Shown: piece by piece, positions 1 to 12,711 of the stretch | Layout of the letters: the number at the start of each line of letters is the position of its first letter | Numbering within the stretch: position 1 is the stretch's first letter | Assembly: GCF_016863255.1 (NCBI RefSeq) | Contig: NZ_BOON01000017.1 | Location: forward strand, 124,001 to 188,000 | From: Planosporangium mesophilum | GTDB taxonomy: Bacteria > Actinomycetota > Actinomycetes > Mycobacteriales > Micromonosporaceae | Direction: 5' to 3' | Length of the DNA: 64,000 nucleotides | The notes under the pieces: model-generated | The model's input: only the letters and a program-made list of their open reading frames with translations | What the model was told of the DNA's origin: nothing | The model's database searches: none | Position numbers and translations under genes: made by a program

Positions 1-932
<932 letters not shown>

Positions 933-970
933 GCGTCATTCCTTACTAGTCATTGCGTCCGATTGTCCGC

Positions 971-979
971 TGTGGACAA
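971..979 (-). promoter_or_regulatory. DnaA box in the gyrB-gyrA spacer
   Basis: The 9-mer TGTGGACAA is a perfect copy, on the minus strand, of the high-GC actinobacterial DnaA box TTGTCCACA. A weaker relative (TGTGGAAAG) follows at 989-997. The spacer holds nothing else that I recognise. Binding is inferred from the motif only. Confidence 0.5.
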
Positions 980-1052
980 CCGGCTGTGCTGTGGAAAGTC
1001 TCAACGGCGCGGGCCGACGGACGGCGGCCACGCCGCCCGTCGGCACGGACAC

Positions 1053-3526
<2,474 letters not shown>

Positions 3527-4084
3527 ATGGGGCTGGACAACGTCGCGGTGCAGTGGCCGCGAACCGGCCGCTTCTACGACCCGGTGGCGCCGGCGGAGTT
3601 CGTCGACTTCGGCGATCTGATCGACAAGGTCCCGGACCTGCCGGGCCCCGCCGCGGCGCTCGCCGACCACATCGCCAAGACCGGAACGCTCCGGGCCACC
3701 GGCTACACCGAACTCGTCGATCTCCTACTCGGCCTCGGCGGCGTGCTCTACGCCACGGAGGCCGCGTCCGAGGACGAGGACCCGGTGATCGACCCCGACG
3801 GGTGCGCCTGGATCGCCGGCGGCCTGGAGCGGTTCGTCGACGGCCACCGCGAGCTGGGCGAGGAGGTCACCTTCGAGACCGTCGCCACGGTGCTGCGCGC
3901 CGCGCTGGAGGGTTCCCGCCTGGCCGACCAGCAGCTCAAGTGGCTGGACGGCCGGCTCGACGCGCTTCGCGACGATTCCGGCGAGCCGCCGCAGTGGAGC
4001 TTCACCCGTACCGAGCTGCAGATCCTCGCCGGCTTCTACCGTCGCTGCGCCGACCGCGGCTTCGCCGTCTACGCCGACTACTGA
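3527..4084 (+). CDS. Conserved hypothetical protein, 185 aa, acidic
   Basis: I do not recognise this family. The ATG start is well supported by GGGAGGTGA with 6 nt spacing. The protein is soluble-looking and acidic (many D and E), with no signal peptide, membrane segment or cysteine cluster. It is largely helical, and has a DPVIDPDGCAW stretch in the middle and a C-terminus ending FYRRCADRGFAVYADY. It faces gyrB divergently and converges on the membrane protein ending at 4093, leaving only 8 bp. Its composition matches its neighbours and there is no sign of recent transfer. The position between gyrB and recF hints at a lineage-specific insertion in a conserved locus. Confidence 0.8.
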   Translation: MGLDNVAVQWPRTGRFYDPVAPAEFVDFGDLIDKVPDLPGPAAALADHIAKTGTLRATGYTELVDLLLGLGGVLYATEAASEDEDPVIDPDGCAWIAGGLERFVDGHRELGEEVTFETVATVLRAALEGSRLADQQLKWLDGRLDALRDDSGEPPQWSFTRTELQILAGFYRRCADRGFAVYADY

Positions 4085-4092
4085 GCCGACCG

Positions 4093-6063
4093 TTACCCGG
4101 TGACCCGCGGAGCCGGTAGCGCCTCCCGCGGCATCGGGTTGCGCCCCGGCACCGCCACGCCGTACCAGTCGTAGATGATTTCCAGGCGCCACCCCGGCGG
4201 CACGAAGTGCCGGCACTCCTCGGCCGGCGCCGCGCACAGGATCGCGTCGACCGTGCCGGCCGGCGGAGCCGGGTGGTGCGGCAGCACGCTCTCCAACGGC
4301 ACCAGCTCGGCGTCGGGAAGCATCAGCCACCACGGATACTCCCACTGGTCACCGCGGATCACGAGCCCCACCCGCCTGGCGCCGGACGCGCGTACCTTCT
4401 CGGCGGCCCACTCGTAGAAGGCGCGGTTGCGGGGTATCCGCGCGAAGCGCTGGTCCCACTCGTCCCGCGACAGCACCGAGTTCTGGCCGACGAGCGGGCG
4501 CGGCGTTCCGGCCAGGGCGGCCCAGTACCCGTGGAGCAGCCCGGCGCAGACCACGACAGCGAGGGCACCGGCGACCAGGCGCAGCCGCACGCGGGGCACC
4601 CGGATCGCCCCGAGGCGGGGCAGCGCCCAGCCGACCAGTGGCGCGCCGAGGATCAGGGCACTGCCGACGAGCCGGTTGCCCCACGGCTGCCACTTCACCA
4701 CCACCGCGTACAAGACCAGGACCCCGAGCACGGTCAGCGCGTACGCCCGTACCCGCCCCGGCACCCGCCGGGCGGCGACCGCGCCGGCCGTGGCCAGGAG
4801 TACCAGCGCCGACTGCACCGGGTACGGCGAGTGGTCCTCGTCCGGCCACCAGCGCGGGTTGGGGTACCGGGCCCTGCCGACCGTGATCGCCCGGTCCTGC
4901 GGGTCGACGCCGATCGCGTGGGCGAACCCGATCACCCCGTCGGCGACGGCCTTGTTTATTGCCGGTACCGGTACGACCAGCGTCGAGGCGGCGATGCGCG
5001 CGGCGTTGACCAGCAGCGCGGGCGGGTCGTGGCGCTCCAGCGCGAGGCCGTCGCTCTGGCTGGGCGGACCCAGCGGGCTGCCGAACTCGGCGTTCACGCG
5101 GCCCAGGTACGGCCCGGCCAGCACCCCGATCAGCACGAGGACACCGAGCGTACCGGCGGCCGCGTGCAGGACGGCCCGCTGACGGAGCTGGGACAGGCCC
5201 CAGAGGAGCAGGACCGGCGCGACGGCGAGCCAGCCGGTCGGCTTCGTGACGACGACCAGGCCGGCCGCGGCCCCGATACCGACGACCGCCGGCAACCGGC
5301 TGCGCCGGCCGAGCTCGTCGACCACCAGCGTCGCCGTGCACACCACCCAGGCCGCGACGACCAGGTCGTTCTGGGTACTGGTCGCCTCGAGCACCACCAT
5401 CGGCGCGCTCGCCACCGTGGCCGCGGCGAGCAGCTGACCGAGCCGCCCCACCCCCAGTTGGGCGGCGATCCGCGACGCGGCGAGCGCGCAGCCGAGCGCG
5501 GCCGACCACTGCACCAGGTTGTACAGCCCGTCGCCGCCGGTGAGCAGGCGGAGGTGGAGCAGCAGGTACTCGGCGCCCGGTGCCAGTACCACCTGGGGCA
5601 GCATCAGCGTCGGGTACAGCGAGACGTCGTGCTGCGCCACCCAGTGCTCGATCTTGGGAAGGTGGTAGTAGTTCGAGTCGTAGTTGTTCGGGGCGCTGAC
5701 GAGCGCGAGGAAGAGCTCGACGCCGGCCAGGACCGCCAGCGCGGCGAACAGCAGCCGCTCCACCGGTGACGCGGACCGGGCCCGCTCCCGGAGCGCGGAC
5801 CGGAGACAGGCACCGTCACGCCGGCGACGCAGGAGCGCGAGTACCGCCGAAGCGGCGAACCCGACCAGCCACAGTCCCACGATCGGCGCCGTCGTGACGG
5901 CGTGGACCGCCGACAGCACCTCCACCCCCATGATCGCGAAGGCGCCGACGGCCACCCCCGCCCGGACGGCGGCCAGCCGCAGTGGCGCCGTGGCGGCGGC
6001 GCGTGGGCGCAGCGCGTACCCGGTCAGGACGACGGTCGCGACGGGAAGCAGGGCGCCGAGCAT
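4093..6063 (-). CDS. GT-C-type (GT39/ArnT-like) polytopic membrane glycosyltransferase, putative
   Basis: A membrane protein of about 656 residues with ten or more hydrophobic helices and a soluble C-terminal part. After the first helices comes an acidic loop (SAPNNYDSNYYHLPKIEHWVA). This resembles the first extracytoplasmic loop of lipid-linked-sugar GT-C enzymes, where a D/E/N-rich motif is catalytic. A long C-terminal domain follows (RNRAFYEWAAEKVRASGARR). I chose ATG 6063, which shares one base with the dciA stop (TGATG) and suggests translational coupling. A longer form from 6120 would overlap dciA by 58 bp. The sugar and acceptor are unknown. The GT-C call rests on topology and the acidic loop only. 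Confidence 0.7.
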   Translation of the reverse strand: MLGALLPVATVVLTGYALRPRAAATAPLRLAAVRAGVAVGAFAIMGVEVLSAVHAVTTAPIVGLWLVGFAASAVLALLRRRRDGACLRSALRERARSASPVERLLFAALAVLAGVELFLALVSAPNNYDSNYYHLPKIEHWVAQHDVSLYPTLMLPQVVLAPGAEYLLLHLRLLTGGDGLYNLVQWSAALGCALAASRIAAQLGVGRLGQLLAAATVASAPMVVLEATSTQNDLVVAAWVVCTATLVVDELGRRSRLPAVVGIGAAAGLVVVTKPTGWLAVAPVLLLWGLSQLRQRAVLHAAAGTLGVLVLIGVLAGPYLGRVNAEFGSPLGPPSQSDGLALERHDPPALLVNAARIAASTLVVPVPAINKAVADGVIGFAHAIGVDPQDRAITVGRARYPNPRWWPDEDHSPYPVQSALVLLATAGAVAARRVPGRVRAYALTVLGVLVLYAVVVKWQPWGNRLVGSALILGAPLVGWALPRLGAIRVPRVRLRLVAGALAVVVCAGLLHGYWAALAGTPRPLVGQNSVLSRDEWDQRFARIPRNRAFYEWAAEKVRASGARRVGLVIRGDQWEYPWWLMLPDAELVPLESVLPHHPAPPAGTVDAILCAAPAEECRHFVPPGWRLEIIYDWYGVAVPGRNPMPREALPAPRVTG

Positions 6064-6629
6064 CACCCGTACGTGTCCCGGGGCCCGCGCCCGCGCACCC
6101 GCCTGGGTCCGCGGCTCCACGACGGCGCAGCCGGCCCGTGGATGTGAAGCTTCGTCACGACCCCGTTCCCGATCTCGCCGGCGATGCGGATCAGCAGCTT
6201 GGCGGCGAGCAGGCGCAACTGGGTGGCCCAGGCCGTGGACTCGGCCTCGACGGTCAGCTCACCGTTCTCGAGCTTCACCGGCCGGCAGTGCCCGGCGACG
6301 TCTGAGCCGACCACCCGCTCCCAGGCCCCGAACACGGTCGCCTCGGCGGTCGGGCGCTGCCAGCCGCGGGCCTTCACCATGCGGGCCAGGACCGAGGCGA
6401 GCGGCTGCGGGTCACGCGGATCGGGGCCGGGACCGGAGTAGCCACGTAACCGGCGTCCGCCCTCGGTACCCGTACCGTCGCCCGAATTGCGGCGCCGGGT
6501 CGGGCGGGACGCCTCCCGTCGCACGCGGGCCGCTTCCAGCGCGGCCCGGGCCAGTTTCGGGCCGGTGAGATCCTCACCGGAGGGCTGTGATGAACCGGAC
6601 GGCGGTGACCGGTCCGCGTCATCCGACAC
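6063..6629 (-). CDS. dciA: DciA-family (DUF721) protein, putative replicative helicase loader
   Basis: A 188-residue protein of the DUF721/DciA family. In bacteria lacking DnaC-type loaders, members help load DnaB. The N-terminal third is disordered and basic ([24 protein letters not shown]). The conserved DUF721 fold follows, with [32 protein letters not shown] and [11 protein letters not shown], ending in a short basic tail. I chose GTG 6629 (VSDDADR), which overlaps the recF stop by 11 bp. A longer reading from 6701 would run deep into recF. The position dnaN-gnd-recF-dciA-gyrB is typical of actinobacteria, and the cognate helicase DnaB is also in this window. Confidence 0.9.
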   Translation of the reverse strand: MSDDADRSPPSGSSQPSGEDLTGPKLARAALEAARVRREASRPTRRRNSGDGTGTEGGRRLRGYSGPGPDPRDPQPLASVLARMVKARGWQRPTAEATVFGAWERVVGSDVAGHCRPVKLENGELTVEAESTAWATQLRLLAAKLLIRIAGEIGNGVVTKLHIHGPAAPSWSRGPRRVRGRGPRDTYG

Positions 6630-7755
6630 GCCGCACCTCCCCGTTCCCGACCTCGTACCGTGTCCCTCGCAGGGCGGCGGGCACATCCGCCTCGACGGCA
6701 CAGGTGACCAACGTCTGACTGGAGTCGGAGACCAGCTCTGCCAGCCGCTCGCGACGACCCGCGTCCAGTTCTGCGAAGACGTCGTCGAGCGCGAGCACCG
6801 GCTCGATGCCCTCCGAGCGGAGCAGATCGTACGCCGCCAATCTGAGTGCGAGCGCGTAGGACCACGACTCCCCGTGGCTGGCGTACCCCTTGGCCGGCAC
6901 GTCTCCCAGCGTGAGCGTCAGATCGTCGCGGTGCGGCCCGACCAGGGTCGTGCCGCGCTCCACCTCCGACGCCCGGGACGCCTGCAGCGCCTCCCGGAGC
7001 CGCTCTTCCAGATTCTGGACACTCAACGGTGCGACAGAACCGTCATCCGTCCACGATGCCGAGTAGCTGAGCTGCGCGCTGCCCCGGCCGGCGCTCACCG
7101 CGTCGTAGGCCTTGGCCACCAGCGGGACCAGGGCTGCGACCAGCTCCAGCCGGCCCGCGAGCAGCTCGGCGCCGTACTTCGCCAGGTGCACGTCCCACAC
7201 GTCCAGCGTCGACAGGTCACCGCGGCTGCCACCGCCCCGCTTCGCCAGGTACGAGGTCCGCAGCAGCGCGTTGCGCTGCTTGAGTACCCGGTCGTAGTCG
7301 GCCCGCACGCCGGCGAAGCGCGGCTGGCGGAGCGTGAGCAGCTCGTCGAGGTACCGGCGACGCTCGCTCGGGTCGCCCCGTACCAGCGCCAGGTCCTCCG
7401 GCGCGAACAGCACCATCCGCAGCGCGCCGAGGACGTCCCGCATCCGGGTGACCGGGGAGCGCCCGAGTCGGGCCTTGTTCGCCTTGCCCGGCTCGATCGA
7501 CAGCTCGATCAGCAACTCCCGGGCGTCCTGGACGACCGCGGTGCGGACCACCGCCCGCTGCGCGCCCACCCGTACCAGCGGCGCGTCGGTGGCGACCCGG
7601 TGGCTGCCGAGCGTCGCGACGTACCCCAGGGCCTCCACCAGGTTGGTCTTGCCCTGGCCGTTGCGGCCGACGAACACGCACGGGCCCTGCTCAAGGTCGA
7701 CGGCGACGCGGGGGTAGTTGCGGAAGTCGACCAGTTCGAGCTGGCGTACGTACAC
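6619..7755 (-). CDS. recF: DNA replication/repair protein RecF
   Basis: An SMC-like ATPase that helps load RecA at ssDNA gaps in the RecFOR pathway. It has 378 residues, the normal length. The start is [13 protein letters not shown] with a GTG codon directly after the gnd stop (TAGGTG, no gap). Walker A is [10 protein letters not shown] near residue 30. The ABC signature region is in the C-terminal third, and Walker B is [13 protein letters not shown], followed by the D-loop RRERL. It lies in a tight leftward run with gnd upstream and dciA overlapping downstream, all probably one transcript from dnaN. Confidence 0.98.
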   Translation of the reverse strand: MYVRQLELVDFRNYPRVAVDLEQGPCVFVGRNGQGKTNLVEALGYVATLGSHRVATDAPLVRVGAQRAVVRTAVVQDARELLIELSIEPGKANKARLGRSPVTRMRDVLGALRMVLFAPEDLALVRGDPSERRRYLDELLTLRQPRFAGVRADYDRVLKQRNALLRTSYLAKRGGGSRGDLSTLDVWDVHLAKYGAELLAGRLELVAALVPLVAKAYDAVSAGRGSAQLSYSASWTDDGSVAPLSVQNLEERLREALQASRASEVERGTTLVGPHRDDLTLTLGDVPAKGYASHGESWSYALALRLAAYDLLRSEGIEPVLALDDVFAELDAGRRERLAELVSDSSQTLVTCAVEADVPAALRGTRYEVGNGEVRRVG

Positions 7756-8628
7756 CTAATCCTTCTTGAACGCGTGGCCGCCGAACTGGAAGCGCAGCGC
7801 GGCGATCGCCTTCATCGCCGGCGAGTCTTCCTGACGGGAGGCGAACCGGGCGAACAGTGACGCGGCGATCACGTTCATCGGCACCGCGAGGCGGATGGCC
7901 TCCTCGACGGTCCAGCGCCCCTCGCCGGTGTCCTCAGCGTACCCGCGGATGCCGGACAGGTCGGGGTCCTCCTCGAGCGCCCGGTCGAGCAGGTCGAGCA
8001 GCCACGACTTGACGACGGTGCCCTCGCGCCAGGACTTGAACACGCCGGGCACGTCCTCCACGTACTCGGAGGCGCGCAGCAGCTCGTACCCCTCGGCGTA
8101 CGCGTGCATCAGGCCGTACTCGATGCCGTTGTGCACCATCTTCGCGTAGTGCCCGGCTCCGACACCGCCGGCGTGGACGAAGCCGTACGGGCCCTCCGGC
8201 TTGAGCGCCTCGAAGATCGGCATGCAGCGCTGTACGTGCTCGTCGGCGCCGCCGACCATCAGGCCGTACCCGTACTCGATGCCCCAGACGCCGCCGGAGA
8301 CCCCGACGTCGACGTAGCCGATGCCGCGCTTGCCCAGCCGCTCGGCGCGCGGCCGGTCGTTGCTGAACCGCGAGTTTCCGCCGTCGATGATGATGTCGCC
8401 CTCGGACATCGTCGCGGCCAGCTCGTCGATCGTGGCCTCGGTGACGTCGGCCGGCACCATGACCCACACGACCCGGGGAGCCGCGAGCTTGCCGACCAGT
8501 TCCTGCAGGCTCGCGACGTCGGAGACTTCCCGGTGGTGGTCATAACCGACCACCTCGTGCCCGGCGCGGCGTAGCCGTTCGCGCATGTTGCCGCCCATGC
8601 GGCCGAGGCCGACGAGACCGAGTTGCAT
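7756..8628 (-). CDS. gnd: 6-phosphogluconate dehydrogenase, short (NAD-type) form
   Basis: Oxidative decarboxylation of 6-phosphogluconate to ribulose 5-phosphate. At 290 residues this is the short GndA/YqeC-type enzyme rather than the roughly 470-residue NADP form. The N-terminal Rossmann motif is GLVGLGRMGGNM. Acidic substrate-loop features IIDGGNSRFSND, the VSGGVWGIEYGYGLMVGG segment and the catalytic-lysine helix HYAKMVHNGIEYGLMHAYAEGYE are all present. Its place between dnaN and recF is a conserved actinobacterial quirk. It abuts recF with no intervening base, so expression is probably coupled to the replication genes. Which cofactor is used is inferred from family length only. Confidence 0.95.
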   Translation of the reverse strand: MQLGLVGLGRMGGNMRERLRRAGHEVVGYDHHREVSDVASLQELVGKLAAPRVVWVMVPADVTEATIDELAATMSEGDIIIDGGNSRFSNDRPRAERLGKRGIGYVDVGVSGGVWGIEYGYGLMVGGADEHVQRCMPIFEALKPEGPYGFVHAGGVGAGHYAKMVHNGIEYGLMHAYAEGYELLRASEYVEDVPGVFKSWREGTVVKSWLLDLLDRALEEDPDLSGIRGYAEDTGEGRWTVEEAIRLAVPMNVIAASLFARFASRQEDSPAMKAIAALRFQFGGHAFKKD

Positions 8629-8694
8629 GTCTTCTCTCCCAGGATGGATCGTCGCCGCCCCGCGCGCTCCGGGGCGACCAGTCGCGAGGTGCCG

Positions 8695-9825
8695 TCAGCC
8701 GCCGATGCGCACGGGCATGATGAGGTACCAGTACCCCGACGAGATCTCGCCATCCTCACCGGCCGGCTCGATGATGGCCGGCTTCTTCGGGTCGGTGAAC
8801 GAGAACACGGCAAACGGCCCGTCCAGCGCGTTCAGCCCGTCCAGCAGGTACTGGTGGTTGAACGCGATCGTGAGCGGGTCGCCGGTGAACGTGCAGTCCA
8901 GCGCCTCGCTGGCCCGCGCGTCCTCGGTACCGCCGGCCTCGACGACCAGCCCGTCCTCGCTGAAGCGCAGGCGGACCGGGGTGGCGCGCTCGGCGACGAG
9001 CGAGACGCGCTTGACGACCTCGGTGAGCGCCGAGACCGCCACCCTGGCCTGTGCGCTGTGGGTGTCCGGGCGCAGCGAGCGCACCTTGGGGAAGTCCCCG
9101 TCGAGCAGTCGGGACGTGGTCCGCCGGGCACCACCGGCGAAGCCGATCATGCCCTCACCCACGCTGCCGCGCGCCAGCGCGATCGTCACCTGGCCACCGA
9201 GGGGGCCGAGGGTCTTCGCCGTGTCGTGGAGGGTCTTGGCCGGCACCAGGGTGGCGGCGCTCATCTCCGACTCGTCGGCGGTCCACTCGATCTCGCGCAC
9301 GGCCAGCCGGTACCGGTCGGTGGCGAGCAGCGCGATGCTGTTGCCCTCGATCTCGAGCCGGACGCCGGTGAGGATCGGCAGCGTGTCGTCACGGCCGGCC
9401 GCGATGGCGACCTGGGAGACGGCCTCCGCGAAGATCTTGGCGTCGACCGTTCCGGCGGTCTCCGGCATCTGCGGCAGGCTCGGGTAGTCCTCCACCGGCA
9501 TCGTCGGCAGGGTGAACCGGGCGCTGCCGCACGTGATCTCGACGTGCGAGCCGACCGCGGCCACCTCCACCGGCTTGCTCGGCAGCGCCTTGGTGATCTC
9601 GGCCAGCAGGCGGCCGGAGACCAGGGCGGCGCCGTCGGCGTCTGCGTGCACATCCACCGTGACCTGGCTGGAGACCTCGTAGTCGAAGCCCGAGACCTGC
9701 AGGGTGCCGTTCTCCACGCGCATCAGAACGCCAGCGAGCACTGGCACGGACGGCCGACTGGGCAGGCTCTTGGCCGTCCAGGCGACAGCGTCGGCCAGTG
9801 CGTCACGCTCGACTCGAAACTTCAT
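8695..9825 (-). CDS. dnaN: DNA polymerase III beta sliding clamp
   Basis: The 376-residue sliding clamp that tethers DNA polymerase III to DNA. The three repeated clamp folds are all present. The start MKFRVERDALADAVAWTAKSLPSRP is the typical DnaN N-terminus, and the C-terminal YWYLIMPVRIGG matches the usual MPMR-type ending that forms part of the partner-binding pocket. It is the first gene left of oriC and probably the head of the dnaN-gnd-recF-dciA transcript. The gap to gnd is 66 bp. Confidence 0.99.
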   Translation of the reverse strand: MKFRVERDALADAVAWTAKSLPSRPSVPVLAGVLMRVENGTLQVSGFDYEVSSQVTVDVHADADGAALVSGRLLAEITKALPSKPVEVAAVGSHVEITCGSARFTLPTMPVEDYPSLPQMPETAGTVDAKIFAEAVSQVAIAAGRDDTLPILTGVRLEIEGNSIALLATDRYRLAVREIEWTADESEMSAATLVPAKTLHDTAKTLGPLGGQVTIALARGSVGEGMIGFAGGARRTTSRLLDGDFPKVRSLRPDTHSAQARVAVSALTEVVKRVSLVAERATPVRLRFSEDGLVVEAGGTEDARASEALDCTFTGDPLTIAFNHQYLLDGLNALDGPFAVFSFTDPKKPAIIEPAGEDGEISSGYWYLIMPVRIGG

Positions 9826-10361
9826 CGCGGTGCCTCCCGCGTCGACAGATCTGGTTGTGCCTACGGAACCTTAATGGCAGATGTTGACCTCTGTGCGCTG
9901 ACCCCGACGATCCGCTCGATCAAGTTTTTCCCCACCCTGATGATTGGGTTTTTCTTTTCTAAGAGATAAAACCCATCGTCGTCATAGGTCCTGTGCGTTC
10001 TGTGGATGACGGTCGTTTTAGCAGCTCAGACTGGATATTGGTACGTTGACATCCTGTGGGTATCTCGTGCTCCGTCATCCACAGAACGCCGTCTGCGGCT
10101 GTGTGGACACCGTCGTCCACAGCTCGTCCACCGACTATCCACCGGTAGTCCACCGCGTTCAGGGGACTTATCCGCAGGCCTGGGGACAGTCGGAAGGCCA
10201 AGATGATCACTCTCAGTGGCTAATCCAGATACGCGGAGATACGTCCACAGCGCTATCCCCACCGGTTATCCACAGGCTGTGGACCCGATCGGGTGGTAAA
10301 AACGGGCGCAGCGGGCCGCCGGATGGGCGACCCGCTGCGCTACGCGGTGAAATGTCGAGTG
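9826..10361. other. oriC: Chromosomal replication origin (oriC)
   Basis: The dnaA-dnaN spacer holds a dense cluster of DnaA-box-like 9-mers in both orientations. The best are TTATCCACA 10266-10274, TCGTCCACA 10113-10121, TCATCCACA 10075-10083, TGTGGATGA 10001-10009, TGTGGACAC 10102-10110, ACGTCCACA 10241-10249, TTATCCGCA 10168-10176 and TGTGGACCC 10279-10287, with several weaker copies. An AT-rich segment at 9925-9975 beside dnaN includes an 8-bp inverted repeat (TGGGTTTT/AAAACCCA) and is a candidate unwinding element or dnaN promoter. The layout matches the known Streptomyces and Mycobacterium oriC position. No ORF fits here. Confidence 0.93.
10296..10340 (-). terminator. Intrinsic terminator of dnaA
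   Basis: A 10-bp perfect stem (GCGCAGCGGG / CCCGCTGCGC, 10306-10315 and 10331-10340) is followed, in the dnaA direction, by CCGTTTTTACC. The stem plus U-tract lies about 20 bp past the dnaA stop and would protect oriC from dnaA read-through. Confidence 0.75.
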
Positions 10362-12032
10362 TTACGGCATCTGCTTGATGCGGTTGGTCAGCTCGGCGAT
10401 CTGGTTGTACAGCGAGCGTCGCTCGGCCATCTGCTGGCGGATCTTCCGGTCGGCGTGCATGACGGTGGTGTGGTCGCGGCCGCCGAAGGCCTGCCCGATC
10501 CGGGGCAGCGAGAGGTCGGTCAGCTCGCGGCAGAGGTACATCGCGACCTGGCGTGCGTTGACCAGTACCCGGGAGCGGGAGTGCCCCCGCAGGTCGTCCA
10601 GGCTCACGCCGAAGTAGTCGGACGTCGACGCCATGATCTGGTCGGCGGTGATCTCCGGGCCCGAGCCGTCCGGGATGAGGTCGCGCAGCACCTCCTCGGC
10701 GAGCGAGAGCTCGACCGGTGAGCGGGTCAGGTTGGCGAACGCGGTGACCCGGATCAGCGCACCCTCCAGCTCCCGGATCGAGGACGCGATCCGCGAGGCG
10801 ATGAACTCCAGGACGTCCGGCGGTGCGAACAGCCGCTCCTGGGCGGCCTTCTTCTGCAGGATCGCGATCCGCGTCTCCAGGTCCGGCGGCTGGATGTCGG
10901 CGAGCAGGCCCCACTCGAACCGCGTCCGCAGCCGGTCCTCCAGGGTGGCGAGCTGCCGGGGCGACCGGTCGGAGGTGATCACGATCTGCTTGTTGGCGTT
11001 GTGGAGCGTGTTGAAGGTGTGGAAGAACTCCTCCTGCGTACGCTCGCGGTTCTCCAGGAACTGGATGTCGTCGATCAGCAGGATGTCGACGTCGCGGTAG
11101 CGCCGCTGGAACGCGCTGGTCTTGTCGTCTCGCAGCGAGTTGATGAAGTCGTTGGTGAACTCCTCGGTCGACACGTACCGCACCGACCGGGCGTTGCCGA
11201 GGGTCTGAGCGTAATGGCCGATCGCGTGCAGCAGGTGCGTCTTGCCGAGCCCGGAGTGGCCGTAGATGAACAGCGGGTTGTACGCCTTGGCCGGCGACTC
11301 GGCGACCGCCACCGAGGCGGCGTGCGCGAACCGGTTGGACGAGCCGATGACGAACGTCTCGAACATGTACTTGGGGTTGAGCCGGTTGCCGCCGTTGTCG
11401 GCCCCCAGGGCGCCCCGGTCGCCGCGGCCGGTACCGGGGCGGACCCCGCGGGACGGCTCGTGGCGCAGATCGACGGCGGGGCGTGCGCCCCCGGTCGTAC
11501 CGTCGCCGTGCCGGCCGGTCGGGACGGTGGGGCGGTCACCGTGCGGGCCGGTCCGACCGTCGTCGCCGCGGCTGGCCATGGCACCGGCAGTGGACAGTCC
11601 CGGCAGCGTCGGGATCGCGCTGCCCCAGTCCGCCGCGGGCGCGGGCGAGACGGGGTCGTCGAAGAGCCGGTCGGGGTGCAGCGGGCCGCCGTCGAGGGCG
11701 GCCGGTACGGACGGGACGGGCCCCGCGGGCGAGAGGGGGGACTCGATGGGCGCGGGCAGGGTCGGGCTCTCCTCGGGCTGCCGTACGGTGACCGCCACCT
11801 GGACGGGCCGGCCGAGCCGGCGCGAGAGCGCCTCCGTGATCGCGGGCCGCAGCCGGGACTCGATCACGTCGCGGGTGAAGGCGTCCGGTACCGCCAGGAG
11901 CGCGGTGTCCTCCACGATCGCCCGTAGTCGGGTCAGTCGTAGGTACGCCCGCTGCTGCGGCGAGACGATCTCGTCGGCAAGCTCCTCCGTCGCCGCGGCC
12001 CACACCGTGGCCAGCTCGCCCACGTCCGTCAC
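10362..12032 (-). CDS. dnaA: Chromosomal replication initiator DnaA
   Basis: The AAA+ initiator that binds DnaA boxes and opens oriC. About 556 residues from GTG 12032 ([11 protein letters not shown]), preceded by a G-rich stretch. ATG 12047 and a start at 12107 are in frame, but the latter would place the start within the upstream DnaA boxes. Domain I is followed by a long Pro/Gly-rich domain II, typical of actinobacteria. Domain III has Walker [14 protein letters not shown] and Walker [14 protein letters not shown]. Domain IV carries the box-recognition signature [16 protein letters not shown] near the C-terminus. A terminator follows. Confidence 0.97.
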   Translation of the reverse strand: MTDVGELATVWAAATEELADEIVSPQQRAYLRLTRLRAIVEDTALLAVPDAFTRDVIESRLRPAITEALSRRLGRPVQVAVTVRQPEESPTLPAPIESPLSPAGPVPSVPAALDGGPLHPDRLFDDPVSPAPAADWGSAIPTLPGLSTAGAMASRGDDGRTGPHGDRPTVPTGRHGDGTTGGARPAVDLRHEPSRGVRPGTGRGDRGALGADNGGNRLNPKYMFETFVIGSSNRFAHAASVAVAESPAKAYNPLFIYGHSGLGKTHLLHAIGHYAQTLGNARSVRYVSTEEFTNDFINSLRDDKTSAFQRRYRDVDILLIDDIQFLENRERTQEEFFHTFNTLHNANKQIVITSDRSPRQLATLEDRLRTRFEWGLLADIQPPDLETRIAILQKKAAQERLFAPPDVLEFIASRIASSIRELEGALIRVTAFANLTRSPVELSLAEEVLRDLIPDGSGPEITADQIMASTSDYFGVSLDDLRGHSRSRVLVNARQVAMYLCRELTDLSLPRIGQAFGGRDHTTVMHADRKIRQQMAERRSLYNQIAELTNRIKQMP

Positions 12033-12099
12033 CGTCGCCACCCCCATCGTTCGTCGCGGTCCATCCCGCGCCCCCCGCCGACCCCGGCGACAGACCCCA

Positions 12100-12119
12100 T
12101 TGTCCACAGGTTGTCCACA
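12100..12119 (+). promoter_or_regulatory. Tandem perfect DnaA boxes upstream of dnaA
   Basis: Two exact TTGTCCACA copies, at 12100-12108 and 12111-12119, are spaced 11 bp start to start, one helical turn. They lie 68-87 bp upstream of the chosen dnaA start. Autoregulation by DnaA at such sites is well known, so this is a likely autoregulatory operator. Confidence 0.75.
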
Positions 12120-12543
12120 GCCTGTGTATCAACGAGTGACGTGCCGCAGACGGTCGGTCTAGATACGGACGCTGCGCTACGAAAGTGGCATCGGTGCTGC
12201 TTCACCCTGCCCCAACGAACGAACGCCTCGTCGGTTGCTCTGCTGTTCCCCCGGGGCGGGCACGATCGGGGTCGTTCCCGCGTGCACCGCAACGGGGCAC
12301 GCTAACAGCGTTGTCCACAACCTCTCAACCGCTGTCCACACCTGCTCGCATCGGTCGAACGGATGGCAGGCGGCGCCACGAAGCCGCGATATTGGTCTTT
12401 GGGCAGGTACGGCGTACCCTGGAACGGCTGTCCTGTCGCCGGCTGGTAGGCTGGCGCGACGGTGTGTCCGCCTTGACAGCGGTCGCCAGTCCTGAACTGA
12501 CGGGCGCAGGTCGCCCCCGAAGCATACGAAGACGGAGCCTGAC
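12120..12543. other. dnaA-rpmH divergent spacer with further DnaA boxes
   Basis: A spacer between divergent dnaA and rpmH with no gene that I can support. It carries TTGTCCACA 12311-12319 and CTGTCCACA 12332-12340, about 210-230 bp upstream of rpmH. The rpmH promoter must lie here. The stretch 12389-12480 is less GC-rich and contains TTGGTCTTTGGGCAGGTACG-like sequence near 12393, but I cannot assign -35/-10 elements with confidence. Confidence 0.5.
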
Positions 12544-12681
12544 GTGAGCAAGCGCACCTTCCAGCCGAACAACCGCCGGCGCGCGAAGACCCACGGTTTC
12601 CGCCTGCGCATGCGGACCCGCGCCGGTCGCGCGATCATCTCGACGCGCCGCGGCAAGGGCCGCACCCGCCTCGCGGCCTGA
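12544..12681 (+). CDS. rpmH: 50S ribosomal protein bL34
   Basis: A 45-residue, strongly basic ribosomal protein of the large subunit. It starts at GTG 12544 ([14 protein letters not shown]) and ends KGRTRLAA. The bL34 signature is unmistakable: [17 protein letters not shown], then [15 protein letters not shown]. It is the first gene of the rightward rpmH-rnpA-yidD-yidC run and lies 30 bp before rnpA. The rpmH-rnpA pairing next to dnaA is conserved across bacteria. Confidence 0.97.
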   Translation: MSKRTFQPNNRRRAKTHGFRLRMRTRAGRAIISTRRGKGRTRLAA

Positions 12682-12711
12682 CCGCCCCGCCCGACAGGAC
12701 TGGGGCGTGCC

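Noticed and set aside
4207-5769. Long plus-strand ORF inside the GT-C-type gene
   Set aside because: Antisense shadow. The minus strand encodes regular membrane helices and a coupled start.
12235-12495. Small ORF in the dnaA-rpmH spacer
   Set aside because: No ribosome site and it covers DnaA boxes. The translation has no recognisable pattern.
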